64,000 nucleotides of DNA from Pseudomonas sp. B21-023 (GCF_024749165.1 NZ_CP087190.1:3011501-3075500); one strand, 5' to 3'; numbered from the stretch's first letter, positions 27,237-36,467 are shown. Made by a program: numbers and translations. Notes: generated by a model not told the origin, from the letters alone.

Positions 27237-27482
27237 CTAACGACTCTCAGTATGCCATTCGAATTTAAGAAACCCTAACTTTCCGGAGAACATTCCGACT
27301 TTGTTAAGAGTGGCCTGCCCCCGAATTCTACTCGACCACGGCCAGTAACCGCACGTTTTTTTTCGAGCAATGGCATGCTCAAACCCCCTCTCGAACATCA
27401 ATCCATTTGGATGCCTAAGTAACAAATTGCCGCTCAATTGAATTACTAACTCTTCCATGACGGCGCCAGACTCTACATCCAC
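27237..27482 (-). CDS. Small partner protein upstream of the RES gene
   Basis: An 81-residue protein (possible inner start at ATG 27458) ending two bases before the RES gene start, so the pair is surely co-transcribed. It has no helix-turn-helix or ParS-like motif. A basic FERGFEHAIARKKTC region lies near the middle. It may be an immunity or activity-control protein, which is an inference from the gene order. Confidence 0.5.
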   Translation of the reverse strand: MDVESGAVMEELVIQLSGNLLLRHPNGLMFERGFEHAIARKKTCGYWPWSSRIRGQATLNKVGMFSGKLGFLKFEWHTESR

Positions 27483-28019
27483 ATAATTGCGCCGCAGTTA
27501 TAGACTTTGGGGATTTCGAGCCACGCAAGGACGGCGCGCCAACCCCGTCTATCGAAGAAGGAAGACCTTCAGCCTTGCATCAGCACCTCGGCATATAATC
27601 CGTCACATCGACATTTTTGCTAAAACCACAACGTCACTTCGTTCAACCAAAGGCGGTAGGCCGCAGATGTTGCAGTAATCAACTGGCTCCGCTCTCCGAG
27701 GGACTGAAAAGTACCTAGGCCTGACTTCTATATCGAGCGAAGGCTGTATGAAATACTCAGCATTCCTCCATTGAGGTTACGTAAATCAAGGGTGCGCCGA
27801 TGACCTGCTCGCCCCTCACGCAAACCCGATCCTCACAAATCCCCCTCCGTTGCCACGGAAAAGATTCTGCCCCACCATTGATTCGATTGATGGCAAATTG
27901 ATAGCCTGCCAGCTCGCCTGCCTGGTAGTGCTTCACCCCAGTTCCGAGCACGCTCCAGGAAGGATAGGCACACCTTGAAGGAACATCTGCAACTCGGTTG
28001 AGTTGCAAGGAGCGCGTCC
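27483..28019. other. Intergenic region before the radical SAM operon (537 bp)
   Basis: Holds the likely promoter of the operon starting at 28020. A minus-strand frame at 27757-28008 (83 codons) has a plausible composition but no ribosome site or family, so it is left uncalled. Confidence 0.35.
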
Positions 28020-29156
28020 ATGGATAGAAACGTCGCTGTCATCAACGCCACGCAGCTGGCACTGGTCAACCCGAGCCTCCGGGATCCTGTCGAGTACCGC
28101 AAAAGTGGCTTGAGCCTGAACCACATCGTTGGCTGCCCCCTGGACTGCAGCTACTGCGTGAGGCACCTTTTCGGTAACTTCGAGCAGCGCACGCCCCAGG
28201 CCTTGATGACCGACGAAGAAGCCTTCAGGCAGTTTGTTTCGCATCGCTTCTTCCAGCCTCATATCACGCCGATTCAGCTTTTCAACCGGGCAACCGATCC
28301 GATGCTTCCGGACGTGAAAGGCCATACCCATAACCTGCTGCAACTGCTCGATGAGGCAGGGTTTACCAACAACGTGCTTGTGATCACTCGCTGGCGGGTG
28401 ACGCCCGAGGATTGCGAACGCTTCAACGCCCTGACGAACATCAAGCTGACGGTGTTGGTGACTTACTCAGGCATCGAAGACCCTAAGATCGAGCCCATCA
28501 AATCGTCGATCGCAGCCAATAGCCTGCGAACCCTGTTCAAGCATGCACAGCGTTACCGGACGTTGCTCTACTGGCGACCAATTGTCCCTGGGCTCAACGA
28601 TTCCGAAGAGCACATCGCTCGCGCCGCGCAGCTCGCAAAACACGCGCACGCAACGGTGTTCAGCGGGCTGTTTTATCGACAAGAGATTGCCCAGTACTAC
28701 CAAAGCCAGGGTATTCCCGAGCCTTACACCTCAACCGCTAGACGTAAGCTGCTGCCGCTGGAGGAGGAGCAACGATTGCTGAGCATGTATCAAGCGCACG
28801 CTCCAGGCACCCCGATCTTCCGCAAGACCTCATGTGGGGTGGCCTATGCTCACCAGCAGCCCGACTACAACGGCCATTTCGGCATCACCGAGTTATGTGA
28901 CACCTGCCCTTCCGCTCAATACACCACATGCCAGGCTGCTTGGAAGAAGCCCGATGAGGCGCTTCTCAGCAGCCTATGCCAGCGGCTGGGCGCTGAGGGT
29001 GAACCGGTGGTAACAGAACGCTCCATCATCGTTCGCGGCCTGGATGAACAGCGCCGGTACTTCATGCAGCACACGCTTGGGTACCAGGTGCACGATGCCG
29101 ACAAGCCACATCACTATGATCGCCATGGACGCGCGGAAGCGCAGAGGAATATCTGA
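28020..29156 (+). CDS. Radical SAM protein
   Basis: A 378-residue protein with the [4Fe-4S]-binding motif CPLDCSYC (CX3CX2C, about residues 39-46), followed by RVTPEDCERFNAL near 128 and a glycine-turn later. The C-terminus has extra cysteines (ELCDTCPSAQYTTC, about 298-311) that may bind another cluster. The three-residue spacing and size are close to the spore photoproduct lyase/SPL-like group. Starts behind AAGGAG (8 nt). First gene of an operon joined by TGATG, GTGA and ATGA overlaps. Confidence 0.82.
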   Translation: MDRNVAVINATQLALVNPSLRDPVEYRKSGLSLNHIVGCPLDCSYCVRHLFGNFEQRTPQALMTDEEAFRQFVSHRFFQPHITPIQLFNRATDPMLPDVKGHTHNLLQLLDEAGFTNNVLVITRWRVTPEDCERFNALTNIKLTVLVTYSGIEDPKIEPIKSSIAANSLRTLFKHAQRYRTLLYWRPIVPGLNDSEEHIARAAQLAKHAHATVFSGLFYRQEIAQYYQSQGIPEPYTSTARRKLLPLEEEQRLLSMYQAHAPGTPIFRKTSCGVAYAHQQPDYNGHFGITELCDTCPSAQYTTCQAAWKKPDEALLSSLCQRLGAEGEPVVTERSIIVRGLDEQRRYFMQHTLGYQVHDADKPHHYDRHGRAEAQRNI

Positions 29157-29770
29157 TGACTGATACGGAGTTTCAGTGGCCCTCCGAGCCCATCGTAATC
29201 GTCGACGTTGAGGGTAATGGCCATACACCGCCTGACCTCGTGGAGCTGGCTATCGCCTCGTTCCCTGTCGTCGAGGGTGATGAGCCTTCGAGCTGGCTCA
29301 TCAAGCCGCCAAACCCCATCACCTGGCAAGCCAAGCGTGTGCACGGCATCGGCAACACAAAAGTGAAGAGCTCACCTGTTTGGGAAGAGCTGCGGGACAA
29401 TGTCGAACAACAACTTCAGGGCAAATGGTTCGTCGCGCACAACGCGTCAGTCGACTACGGAGTGATGAAGCGCCATCTTCCCGACTGGGCCCCGATTGGA
29501 GTGATAGACACCCTGAAGCTATCACGCCATGTGTACCCAGATGCTCAAAGCCACAGCCTCTCTGCGCTGCTGGCTCTGACTGGCCTGGACGCTGAAGTTT
29601 CGGGCGAGTTGCATCGCGCCGGGGAGGACGCCCGAGTAACCGCCCTCCTCCTGGGCAGATTGATTCAGGACTCCCTCCTCAATAGCTGGCCAGAAGTCTG
29701 CAAGATCGCTCAGCTCAAGATTCAGACCGTGGACAAAACACCCGCTCCTGAACAGGGAAGCTTGTGGTGA
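29156..29770 (+). CDS. DEDDh 3'-5' exonuclease
   Basis: A 204-residue exonuclease of the DnaQ type. Motif Exo I is VDVEGNG (about residues 16-22), Exo II is HNASVDYG (about 95-102) and Exo III is HRAGEDARVT (about 153-162). Probably degrades DNA or RNA ends. Its ATG overlaps the stop of the radical SAM gene (TGATG), showing co-translation. Confidence 0.85.
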   Translation: MTDTEFQWPSEPIVIVDVEGNGHTPPDLVELAIASFPVVEGDEPSSWLIKPPNPITWQAKRVHGIGNTKVKSSPVWEELRDNVEQQLQGKWFVAHNASVDYGVMKRHLPDWAPIGVIDTLKLSRHVYPDAQSHSLSALLALTGLDAEVSGELHRAGEDARVTALLLGRLIQDSLLNSWPEVCKIAQLKIQTVDKTPAPEQGSLW

Positions 29771-30348
29771 GTTCGGTCGTAATCGGGGTTGCCGGCACGC
29801 ACTCAACCGGCAAATCCACCTTCTGTGCCGACTTGAGGAAGGTACTTGAGGTGAAGGGGATCCGCGTCGAAGCCATCCCCTCCTTCGGGGCACTTGCCGT
29901 TGAGCAAGGCATTCCTCTGCTCACCCAGCACACATACGACTCCACGATGTGGTTCATCGACCGGACGCTTGAGGCGGAGCACGCTGCCTGCGTCAACGCT
30001 GATGTTGTGCTGGTTGATCGCCCTGTCATGGATGCAGTGGCGTACTGGAACGCTGCCGTTGAGTACCGAGGCTGCGATTTGGCTGCGCATGAAGTCGAGG
30101 CCATTGGGGCCGTAATGATGAATTACAGCCCCAACTACACGACCGTTCTTGCCACGAAGCTGGATCCCTCCATCGCTCTCGGCCCGGGGCGAGACACAGA
30201 CAGTCGCTACAGAGCATCAGTGGACACCCACCTGCATGCGCTACTTGAGCGGCACTCAATCCATCATCAGGTGCTTACTCCTGCGGCGCGCGAGGCGCTT
30301 CTGGCTCAAATCACCGCCGACGTATTCCTGCGCATGGGGTTGGCATGA
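29764..30348 (+). CDS. P-loop kinase/ATPase (AAA_28 or NadR-kinase-like)
   Basis: A 194-residue protein with a P-loop GTHSTGKST (about residues 10-18), a Walker B-like VVLVDRPVMD (about 78) and a lid-like Arg-rich region later. This arrangement resembles nucleoside, thymidylate or ribosylnicotinamide kinases (AAA_28). Starts with GTG at 29764 or 29767, overlapping the exonuclease stop. In this operon it could phosphorylate a nucleotide or NAD precursor; substrate unproven. Confidence 0.72.
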   Translation: MVSSVVIGVAGTHSTGKSTFCADLRKVLEVKGIRVEAIPSFGALAVEQGIPLLTQHTYDSTMWFIDRTLEAEHAACVNADVVLVDRPVMDAVAYWNAAVEYRGCDLAAHEVEAIGAVMMNYSPNYTTVLATKLDPSIALGPGRDTDSRYRASVDTHLHALLERHSIHHQVLTPAAREALLAQITADVFLRMGLA

Positions 30349-31127
30349 CGTTCACGACACACGGGATGCTGGCCGGAAAGAAGATACGTCGCCTAGGTTT
30401 TGGCACCATGCGGCTGACAGGGCCAGGCATCTGGGGGCCGCCTGCTGACGAGCAAAACGCGATCGAGGTCTTGCGCTCGGCGGTGGCATTGGGTGTCCAA
30501 CACATCGACACCGCCGACGCTTACGGCCCGCACGACGCCGAAAGGTTGATCCGCAAAGCTCTATATCCCTACGCAGAGGATTTGATCATTGCCACGAAAG
30601 GCGGGTTTACCCGCCAGGGCCCAGGGCAATGGACACCGTGCGGTGTGCCGGCCTATCTGCGCCAGTGTGTCGAGATGAGCCTACGAAGGCTCGGAGTCGA
30701 AGCAATCGATCTTTACTACCTGCACAGAGTCGATCCCAGCGTACCGCTCGCAGATCAGGTCGGGGAGCTGGAGCAGTTGCGCGCAGAGGGCAAGATCAAG
30801 GCACTGGGGTTGTCCAAAGTGACCGTTGCTCAAATCATCGAGGCAGCAGCGATCGCTCCGATTGCGGCAGTTCAGAATGCCTTCAGCCGTCTTAACACGG
30901 AGTCCAAAGACGTGGTGCAGTGGTGTGAGGAAAACAGCATCGCTTTCGTCCCGTATGCCCCGTTGGGGGCCGGAAAATACCTTGAGTCCGAAGATGCATC
31001 GGCGACGTCACGCAGTGCTCTGCGCTGGCTGCTTGAGCACTCTCCTGCCACGCTCCCCATCCCAGGCACCTCTAGGATCGAGCACCTGGCAGAAAACATG
31101 GGTGCCGACGTTGAGCCGACGAGTTAG
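30345..31127 (+). CDS. Aldo/keto reductase
   Basis: A 260-residue NAD(P)H-dependent reductase. The barrel opening GFGTMRLTG and the catalytic tetrad parts HIDTADAYG (Asp, Tyr; about 51-59), IIATKGGF (Lys; about 80) and YYLHRVDP (His; about 123) are in place, with IPGTSRIEHLAEN near the C-terminus as coenzyme-binding segment. Slightly short for the family. Linked to the kinase gene by an ATGA overlap. Confidence 0.85.
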   Translation: MTFTTHGMLAGKKIRRLGFGTMRLTGPGIWGPPADEQNAIEVLRSAVALGVQHIDTADAYGPHDAERLIRKALYPYAEDLIIATKGGFTRQGPGQWTPCGVPAYLRQCVEMSLRRLGVEAIDLYYLHRVDPSVPLADQVGELEQLRAEGKIKALGLSKVTVAQIIEAAAIAPIAAVQNAFSRLNTESKDVVQWCEENSIAFVPYAPLGAGKYLESEDASATSRSALRWLLEHSPATLPIPGTSRIEHLAENMGADVEPTS

Positions 31128-31190
31128 TCGTTAATCGGATACAACTCCCCCACACGAACAGTTCGCCTCTCCAAATCACGAGGATTCTGC

Positions 31191-32966
31191 ATGACCGTTG
31201 CTGCTCCTGATCCAACAGCTCAAATCGCCTTCTCCATGTTTGAGAACAAGGGCGTCTATGCCGTGCTTATTGGCTCGGGCGTATCCCGCTCAGCTGGTAT
31301 TCAGACCGGCTGGGAAATCACCCTGGAGTTGGTGAAACGTTGGGGAGTCGCGATGGGTGCGGGAGAGCAGGATGACTGGGTGGCGTGGTACGTAGGTCAG
31401 ACAGGAGAGCAACCCAATTACTCCACCCTACTCGAGCGCCTTGCGGCCACTCAAACCGAGCGGCGAGCCATCATCCAAGGCTTTTTGGAGCCTACTGATG
31501 AGGAAATGGAGGACGGCCTGAAGCTGCCTACACGTGCCCATCGGGCAATTGCAGCCATGGTCAAATCGGGTCACGTGCGCGTGATCATCACGACGAACTT
31601 CGACCGACTCATGGAGAATGCACTGCGCGATGTCGGTGTTGAACCAACCGTCGTCAGCTCAGAAGACACCCTCACAGGCGCTGAGCCACTCACCCATGCA
31701 TCCTGCTTCATCCTGAAAATCCATGGTGATTACAAGGATGCCAGGATCCTTAATACCGATGTGGAACTGGGCGAGTACCCGGCGGCGTTCAATACGCTGC
31801 TTGATCGCATCATCGATGAGTTTGGGCTCATCGTCGCAGGATGGTCAGGTGAGTGGGATCATGCGCTGAGGGCGGCGTTTTTGAGAGCGCCGTCACGTCG
31901 CTACCCGACCTACTGGCTATCCCGGGGTCGATTGAGTGAGCGTGGTCAGGAGCTCATCACTCAGCGTCGTGCCACGACCGTAACCGGAATGGATGCCGAC
32001 ACCTTCTTCGATGGGCTAAATCTCAAGCTTGAAACTATCCAACAGTCCCGCCTGCCGAACCCGGCTGGCATCGAGCTGACCCTCGCTTTGGCCAAGCGTT
32101 TTATGGCCAGACCCGAACATAGGATTCAGCTCGATGATTTAGTAACCAGCCAGGCTCATCAAGCGATCACTCATCTGGCTCCTCACTTTGCAGCACGACC
32201 TCAGGGTAGTACGTCTAAGGATTTTACTGACCTAGTTGAGATCTACGAAGCTGCTATCGAGCCCCTAGCACGTCTTTGTGCAGTGCTGGGGCGATGGGGT
32301 GCAGCGGCAGAGCATACGATCGTTCTGGATACCATCAAGGGCCTGCACGCTGCGTCTCAGGTCGAGCAGTCTGGATGGGTAGCTGGGCTTGCATTGAAGA
32401 GTTACCCGGTGGCACTTGTTACCTTTGCGTATAGCATGGGGCTTGTGCGGGCCAATCGCCTGGCTGAGCTGAGAGAGCTGTTTCAGACGACGCTGATAAA
32501 CCGACGAGAAAAGCCTTTCGCTCTGGGCCTTGAGCTATCACCATTCTACGTCGAGGCAGCCAATGGCTTGTTCGAGTTATGGAAAAGTTTTGAAGACCAA
32601 AGCAGATCCCTCACCCCCTTGTGCAACCGACTCCATGACCATCTTACGCCTCGGTGGGCGCCTGACTTTGCGGGACTTCAGGATCACGGGCTGCTCTACG
32701 AACGCTTCGAGTTTTTGAGTTTCCTGTTCTTCTGCGAGCAACGCGGAATCAGTGAAGAGTCGCTCGCGGACGCGGTGAAAAACCACGGTTTTAGGAAAAT
32801 CGCATTGGGCCGGCTTTCTTGGCATTCAGAAACCATTCATCGTTTTGCTCATGAGTATACGACCGAGGAGTACAAGGCTCCGGTGATTGCCGCTGGGTTT
32901 GCATTGGGGTCTGAAAGCTACTTGGAGCTCATGCTCGAAGGCCTCAAGCGGTTGTCCCGGTACTGA
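31191..32966 (+). CDS. SIR2-domain NADase-like protein (defence type)
   Basis: A 591-residue protein whose first ~280 residues form a SIR2 fold: GSGVSRSAGI (about 28-37), TTNFDRLMEN (about 135-144) and FILKIHGDYKD (about 175-185). The C-terminal ~300 residues are a helical region without a named domain. SIR2 proteins of this kind in defence islands deplete NAD+ upon phage infection. It begins 63 bp after the aldo/keto reductase gene with a GAGG site, so it may be read from the same transcript. Confidence 0.78.
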   Translation: MTVAAPDPTAQIAFSMFENKGVYAVLIGSGVSRSAGIQTGWEITLELVKRWGVAMGAGEQDDWVAWYVGQTGEQPNYSTLLERLAATQTERRAIIQGFLEPTDEEMEDGLKLPTRAHRAIAAMVKSGHVRVIITTNFDRLMENALRDVGVEPTVVSSEDTLTGAEPLTHASCFILKIHGDYKDARILNTDVELGEYPAAFNTLLDRIIDEFGLIVAGWSGEWDHALRAAFLRAPSRRYPTYWLSRGRLSERGQELITQRRATTVTGMDADTFFDGLNLKLETIQQSRLPNPAGIELTLALAKRFMARPEHRIQLDDLVTSQAHQAITHLAPHFAARPQGSTSKDFTDLVEIYEAAIEPLARLCAVLGRWGAAAEHTIVLDTIKGLHAASQVEQSGWVAGLALKSYPVALVTFAYSMGLVRANRLAELRELFQTTLINRREKPFALGLELSPFYVEAANGLFELWKSFEDQSRSLTPLCNRLHDHLTPRWAPDFAGLQDHGLLYERFEFLSFLFFCEQRGISEESLADAVKNHGFRKIALGRLSWHSETIHRFAHEYTTEEYKAPVIAAGFALGSESYLELMLEGLKRLSRY

Positions 32967-33026
32967 GCCGGCGTGCCGTTTGACTCCACATAGATACTCG
33001 AATCTGAAGGGACATGACGTTTGCTG

Positions 33027-33512
33027 ATGAGAACACAGGAAAAGTTTGGACTCTGGCGGCGGGCAGCCCGGGAGATCATCTACGCGTTCTTCATTGGGGC
33101 ACTGCCACTACTCATCAGTACCTCACCCGGGGAAGTGAGCGCTTTGGTAACTGCACTATTGGCAGCACCAGAGCTCATGGCGTACTACGTGTACCTACTT
33201 ATCGCATTCGCGATCGTCAGTGTCCTCACTCTGAGGGTAACGTTCCGATCGTTTCATCTCATCGGCAAGTCGCGTGAGCTTCATGCGTTTTTCGTCAACG
33301 TAGGCGGTAGCCTGCTGACTGCTTGCAGGGCCGCGCTGGGGGCAATGATTGGTTACCTAGGCGTATGGTGCTATCGAGCAGTAGAAGACGTGAGCGCAGG
33401 AGGCGTGTATGCAGTGGTCAGCTACGCCTCCTTAACCCTCATGTTCTGTATTGGCCTTGCCTGGACAGATGAAACCCTTAGAGACCCGCATGCCGTGAGC
33501 AGCTATAGGTGA
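33027..33512 (+). CDS. Membrane protein following SIR2
   Basis: A 161-residue protein with about four hydrophobic segments: YAFFIGALPLLI, AYYVYLLIAFAIVSVLTL, SLLTACRAALGAMIGYLGVW and AVVSYASLTLMFCIGLAW. A TTG at 33021 is an alternative start. Only 60 bp after the SIR2 gene. Membrane partners of NADases in defence systems are known, so a functional link is possible but not shown. Confidence 0.6.
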   Translation: MRTQEKFGLWRRAAREIIYAFFIGALPLLISTSPGEVSALVTALLAAPELMAYYVYLLIAFAIVSVLTLRVTFRSFHLIGKSRELHAFFVNVGGSLLTACRAALGAMIGYLGVWCYRAVEDVSAGGVYAVVSYASLTLMFCIGLAWTDETLRDPHAVSSYR

Positions 33513-33596
33513 GAGTGAAATCACCGTCCCCCTGTCGAACCGGCCAGCGCCGACAGGTCGAGCCAAGTCATTTGGCACTCAATTTTTGAGAAGTTC

Positions 33597-34196
33597 ATGA
33601 TCAAAAGCCTGTGTCCCTGCAAGCCTGAGTTTCTAGCGAACGGTTGCTGCCTGGCGTGCGACGGCACCAAAATCAAGAATCCCAACAGAGAGAAAACACT
33701 GGATAGCAATCTGCGCCGGCGAATTCCTAGCTGGGAAGATTACCTTAGCTTTGATGGCGCACATTGCCGCCAGCTGTGGGCGAAGCTTCATGATAATTGG
33801 CGATGCCCATGCTGTGGTCGGACGCGATACGAATTGCTGCGCTGGACGATGCTGTTCCCCAAAAGACCGGATAGACGAGAAGGATGGGCAGCGGGCCTCC
33901 ATACCCACCATGATCATGGAACCGATCCCTATGCGACCAAACCTCTCCCTGGTCAACCTCGCCGCATCACCTCATTCTCCCCAGTCATGATCTGCGAACA
34001 ATGCAACAGTGCTGACGGCACGGCTAAACGACATCTGGGGCTTCCGTCTAGCTTCACCTTCGCGCCTGTGGAGATACGTCAATTCGTGCGGCCAACGCCA
34101 CACGGGAAGCACATTATCCGCTACGACTTAGCCCAGATGATCTTCGACCAAGTCACGACCCGTAACCCGTTGCCTGCCCCGTTGTTCTTCAACTGA
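33597..34196 (+). CDS. HNH-type nuclease
   Basis: A 199-residue protein. A first Cys-rich region CLACDGTK (about 19-26), then CPCCGR (about 70), HTHHDHG (about 101-107) and CEQCNSADG (about 131-139) form a Zn-knuckle and HNH layout. Likely cuts DNA. It lies alone between the membrane protein and the TIR gene, same direction. Confidence 0.7.
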   Translation: MIKSLCPCKPEFLANGCCLACDGTKIKNPNREKTLDSNLRRRIPSWEDYLSFDGAHCRQLWAKLHDNWRCPCCGRTRYELLRWTMLFPKRPDRREGWAAGLHTHHDHGTDPYATKPLPGQPRRITSFSPVMICEQCNSADGTAKRHLGLPSSFTFAPVEIRQFVRPTPHGKHIIRYDLAQMIFDQVTTRNPLPAPLFFN

Positions 34197-34307
34197 CGGG
34201 GGGAAGAGGTGCATCGCAGTTTGCGTGCGAGCCAAGCCCAAACCTGTACTTCTGTGGTGAGCAAACCATATGATCGAACAGCACCTACCTGAATGGGAGT
34301 AGCCATT

Positions 34308-35276
34308 TTGCCGAACGTGTTCTTCTCGTATTGCCATGCTGACGAAGCGCTGCGTGACCAGCTCGAAAAGCAGCTTTCCATGCTCAAGCGCCAGGGAGTC
34401 ATTGAGACATGGCACGACCGCAGAATCGGCGCTGGCCAAGAAATCGATGCCGCGATCGATGATCACATCAACAGCGACGAAATCATTCTCTTGCTTGTGA
34501 GCCCCGACTTCATCGCGTCCGACTACTGCTACAACATCGAGATGACTCGCGCGATGGAGCGTCATGGAGCGGGAGAAGCGATCGTCATTCCTGTAATTCT
34601 TCGCCCGTGCGATTGGCACCACGCGCCGTTCGGCAAGCTGCTTGGCACGCCTCAGGATGGTAAGCCCGTGACACTTTGGCCAGATCGTGACGAAGCGTTC
34701 TTGCAAGTCGCGAGGGAAGTTCGGAAAGCCGCTGAACGATGCAGCCGTGGCCAACCGAGCCCTGCTCCACGGGCCGAGCGCAACGATTTCAATGGCGGTT
34801 CAGCGCCCTCCCCTATGGCCCCCGCTGCCCCCAGGTCTAGCAACCTTCGGATGGCTAAGAGCTATACCCAGCTGGACAAGGATCGCTTCCTGCTCGACAG
34901 CTTCGAGTACATCGCCCGCTATTTCGAGAACTCACTTGCAGAGCTCCAAGCACGCAACCCAGGGTACGAGGGAGTGTTCCGGCGCGTGGATGCAAATCGC
35001 TTCTCCGCGAATATCTACAGGGACGGCAACGATGTTGCGAAAGCGACGGTGTTCACCGGTGGCCAGCTAGGCGCAGGAATCTATTACAGTCATGGCGACT
35101 CGTTTGGCGGTGGCTCATACAACGAGGCACTGACGGTAGAAACGGACGACCAATCCATGTACCTGAAGACGTTCGGTATGGCGTTCCACACTCGGCAAGA
35201 CCAGAAGCTTTCACAAGAAGGTGGCGCCGAAACGTTCTGGAGCCTTCTTATCGCACCGCTACAACGCAATCGGTGA
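34308..35276 (+). CDS. TIR-domain protein with unknown C-terminal domain
   Basis: A 322-residue protein starting with TTG at 34308, behind GGGAG at 8 nt; the family usually starts PNVFFSY, which supports this. The TIR fold is seen in VFFSYCHADEALRD (about 3-16), WHDRRIGAGQEI (about 37-48) and a Glu/Ser-rich LLLVSPDFIASDYC (about 62-75). TIR domains of this type degrade NAD+. The C-terminal ~130 residues (after a Ser/Pro-rich linker) contain TQLDKDRFLLDSFEYIARYF and form a domain I cannot name. Confidence 0.78.
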   Translation: MPNVFFSYCHADEALRDQLEKQLSMLKRQGVIETWHDRRIGAGQEIDAAIDDHINSDEIILLLVSPDFIASDYCYNIEMTRAMERHGAGEAIVIPVILRPCDWHHAPFGKLLGTPQDGKPVTLWPDRDEAFLQVAREVRKAAERCSRGQPSPAPRAERNDFNGGSAPSPMAPAAPRSSNLRMAKSYTQLDKDRFLLDSFEYIARYFENSLAELQARNPGYEGVFRRVDANRFSANIYRDGNDVAKATVFTGGQLGAGIYYSHGDSFGGGSYNEALTVETDDQSMYLKTFGMAFHTRQDQKLSQEGGAETFWSLLIAPLQRNR

Positions 35277-35424
35277 GTCGCTGCTAGATGCGAATTAGCA
35301 GGAGTATAGGGGTGAGCCTACGAATACACGCTAAAGGCGGAGTTCGGATGCTTGTGAATAGGACACTCGTTCCACACCCGTTTACACCCATTTCTAAATG
35401 CAGCGTCTTTCGGTGTCTACGTGG

Positions 35425-35637
35425 TCATTCGTTGTCATGTCGGATGACCTTCCGACCTTCCACAGGCAACCTCTGTGAGTCAAATTGATTGCTGAAGTCA
35501 GCAGGCACGTCAGAAGGTCGGCTCGCGCGCTTCGACGCCAACTGCTCCTTCATCCAGGCTGATGCCTGCTGAAAGTCTCGCATCATGTTCTCGTACTCTT
35601 CAGAGCTCAGCGTCCTAAGCGGGATCAGACTACTCAT
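35425..35637 (-). CDS. Hypothetical protein, 70 residues
   Basis: Starts at the ATG at 35637 behind GAGAGACC. The helical N-terminal half has SSEEYENMMRDFQQASAWMK; the C-terminus is polar. It directly follows the 66-residue ParS-like gene on the same strand with 57 bp between them. No family recognised. Confidence 0.4.
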   Translation of the reverse strand: MSSLIPLRTLSSEEYENMMRDFQQASAWMKEQLASKRASRPSDVPADFSNQFDSQRLPVEGRKVIRHDNE

Positions 35638-35694
35638 TGGTCTCTCTACGTTGGGCGGAGCGCAGCTGTGAAAGGGCAACCATGGCAAGCGCGC

Positions 35695-35895
35695 TCAAAC
35701 GTAGCCATGATCGATCTGAGCCAGCACTTCCATCACCCGCTCAAAGCACTCCTGGTCGGTCACATAGTCGATGGCTGCCACGTCACCGAATTGATGCTTT
35801 GGCGTCGACAACCACACAGCTGCCTTGGCTTTGTCACCAAACACCAGCTGCGCCTTTTGCCACACCAGGTCAAAATTTTGCATACCCCACCCCAT
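35695..35895 (-). CDS. Orphan MbcA/ParS-type antitoxin C-terminal domain
   Basis: A 66-residue protein (start 35895 or 35883). The pattern A-x-x-V-F-G-D-x-x-K-A-x-x-W-L-S-T-P, followed by FGDVAAIDYVTD and a last helix with VMEVLAQIDHG, is that of the DUF2384/MbcA/ParS toxin-binding domain. These antitoxins normally have an Xre N-terminal part and sit before a RES toxin. Here the N-terminus is missing and the nearest RES gene is 8.5 kb away. Confidence 0.55.
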   Translation of the reverse strand: MGWGMQNFDLVWQKAQLVFGDKAKAAVWLSTPKHQFGDVAAIDYVTDQECFERVMEVLAQIDHGYV

Positions 35896-36233
35896 TCGAT
35901 GCTAGGCCTTCGACGAGTAGTTTAAGCGCACCTTCAGGTGCGTCATAACGAAAAGCCTCGGGGCGGTGCCCCAGCCAGGAAAGTGCAGGCCATCATCGGA
36001 CGCCGAAGCGGCCAATAGCGGAAATCAGACCGGGCGCCCCAACACCCTGCAATGAGCGGATGAATCGACGTCTGCAGTCGGTCGAACACCATGATCAACC
36101 CCACGTGGTAAAACGAGTCGTAATCCCCTACTGAAACTCTTGGCTACGCGCTTTGTAAGCGGCCACTATGCTATGTAAACAACGTCGTAGGCTAGACTCG
36201 CCATACTACCGCTAGCCAAAATTGGAGCCCCCC
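35896..36233. other. Intergenic region (338 bp)
   Basis: Carries the likely promoters of the genes at 35895 and 36234, and no repeat or ORF that I can support. Confidence 0.35.
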
Positions 36234-36467
36234 ATGACCAAGCTGACCCAGCACAGAGATGTCACCGTGACTTTCGATATAGATGGCCGCCGGGCGGATG
36301 CTGAGTTGAGCCACGGGGAAACCTTAGCGCTTGCCCAATTCTTCAAGCGGCTCAATTGGAGCGAGGTACGCGGGTGCGCAGTAGATGATGACGAAGCCTA
36401 TGTGATCCGAGCCGCTGTCGGAAAGCTGCAGTCTGCCCTGGCCCGTGGTGGTTGCGCACCCCGATGA
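36234..36467 (+). CDS. Conserved small protein of pseudomonads
   Basis: A 77-residue protein starting at ATG 36234 with GGAG 7 nt upstream. The order ALAQFFKRLNWSEVRGCAVD and then DEAYVIRAAVGKLQSAL matches a small family frequent in Pseudomonas accessory regions (I believe DUF7706). Function unknown. Confidence 0.55.
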   Translation: MTKLTQHRDVTVTFDIDGRRADAELSHGETLALAQFFKRLNWSEVRGCAVDDDEAYVIRAAVGKLQSALARGGCAPR

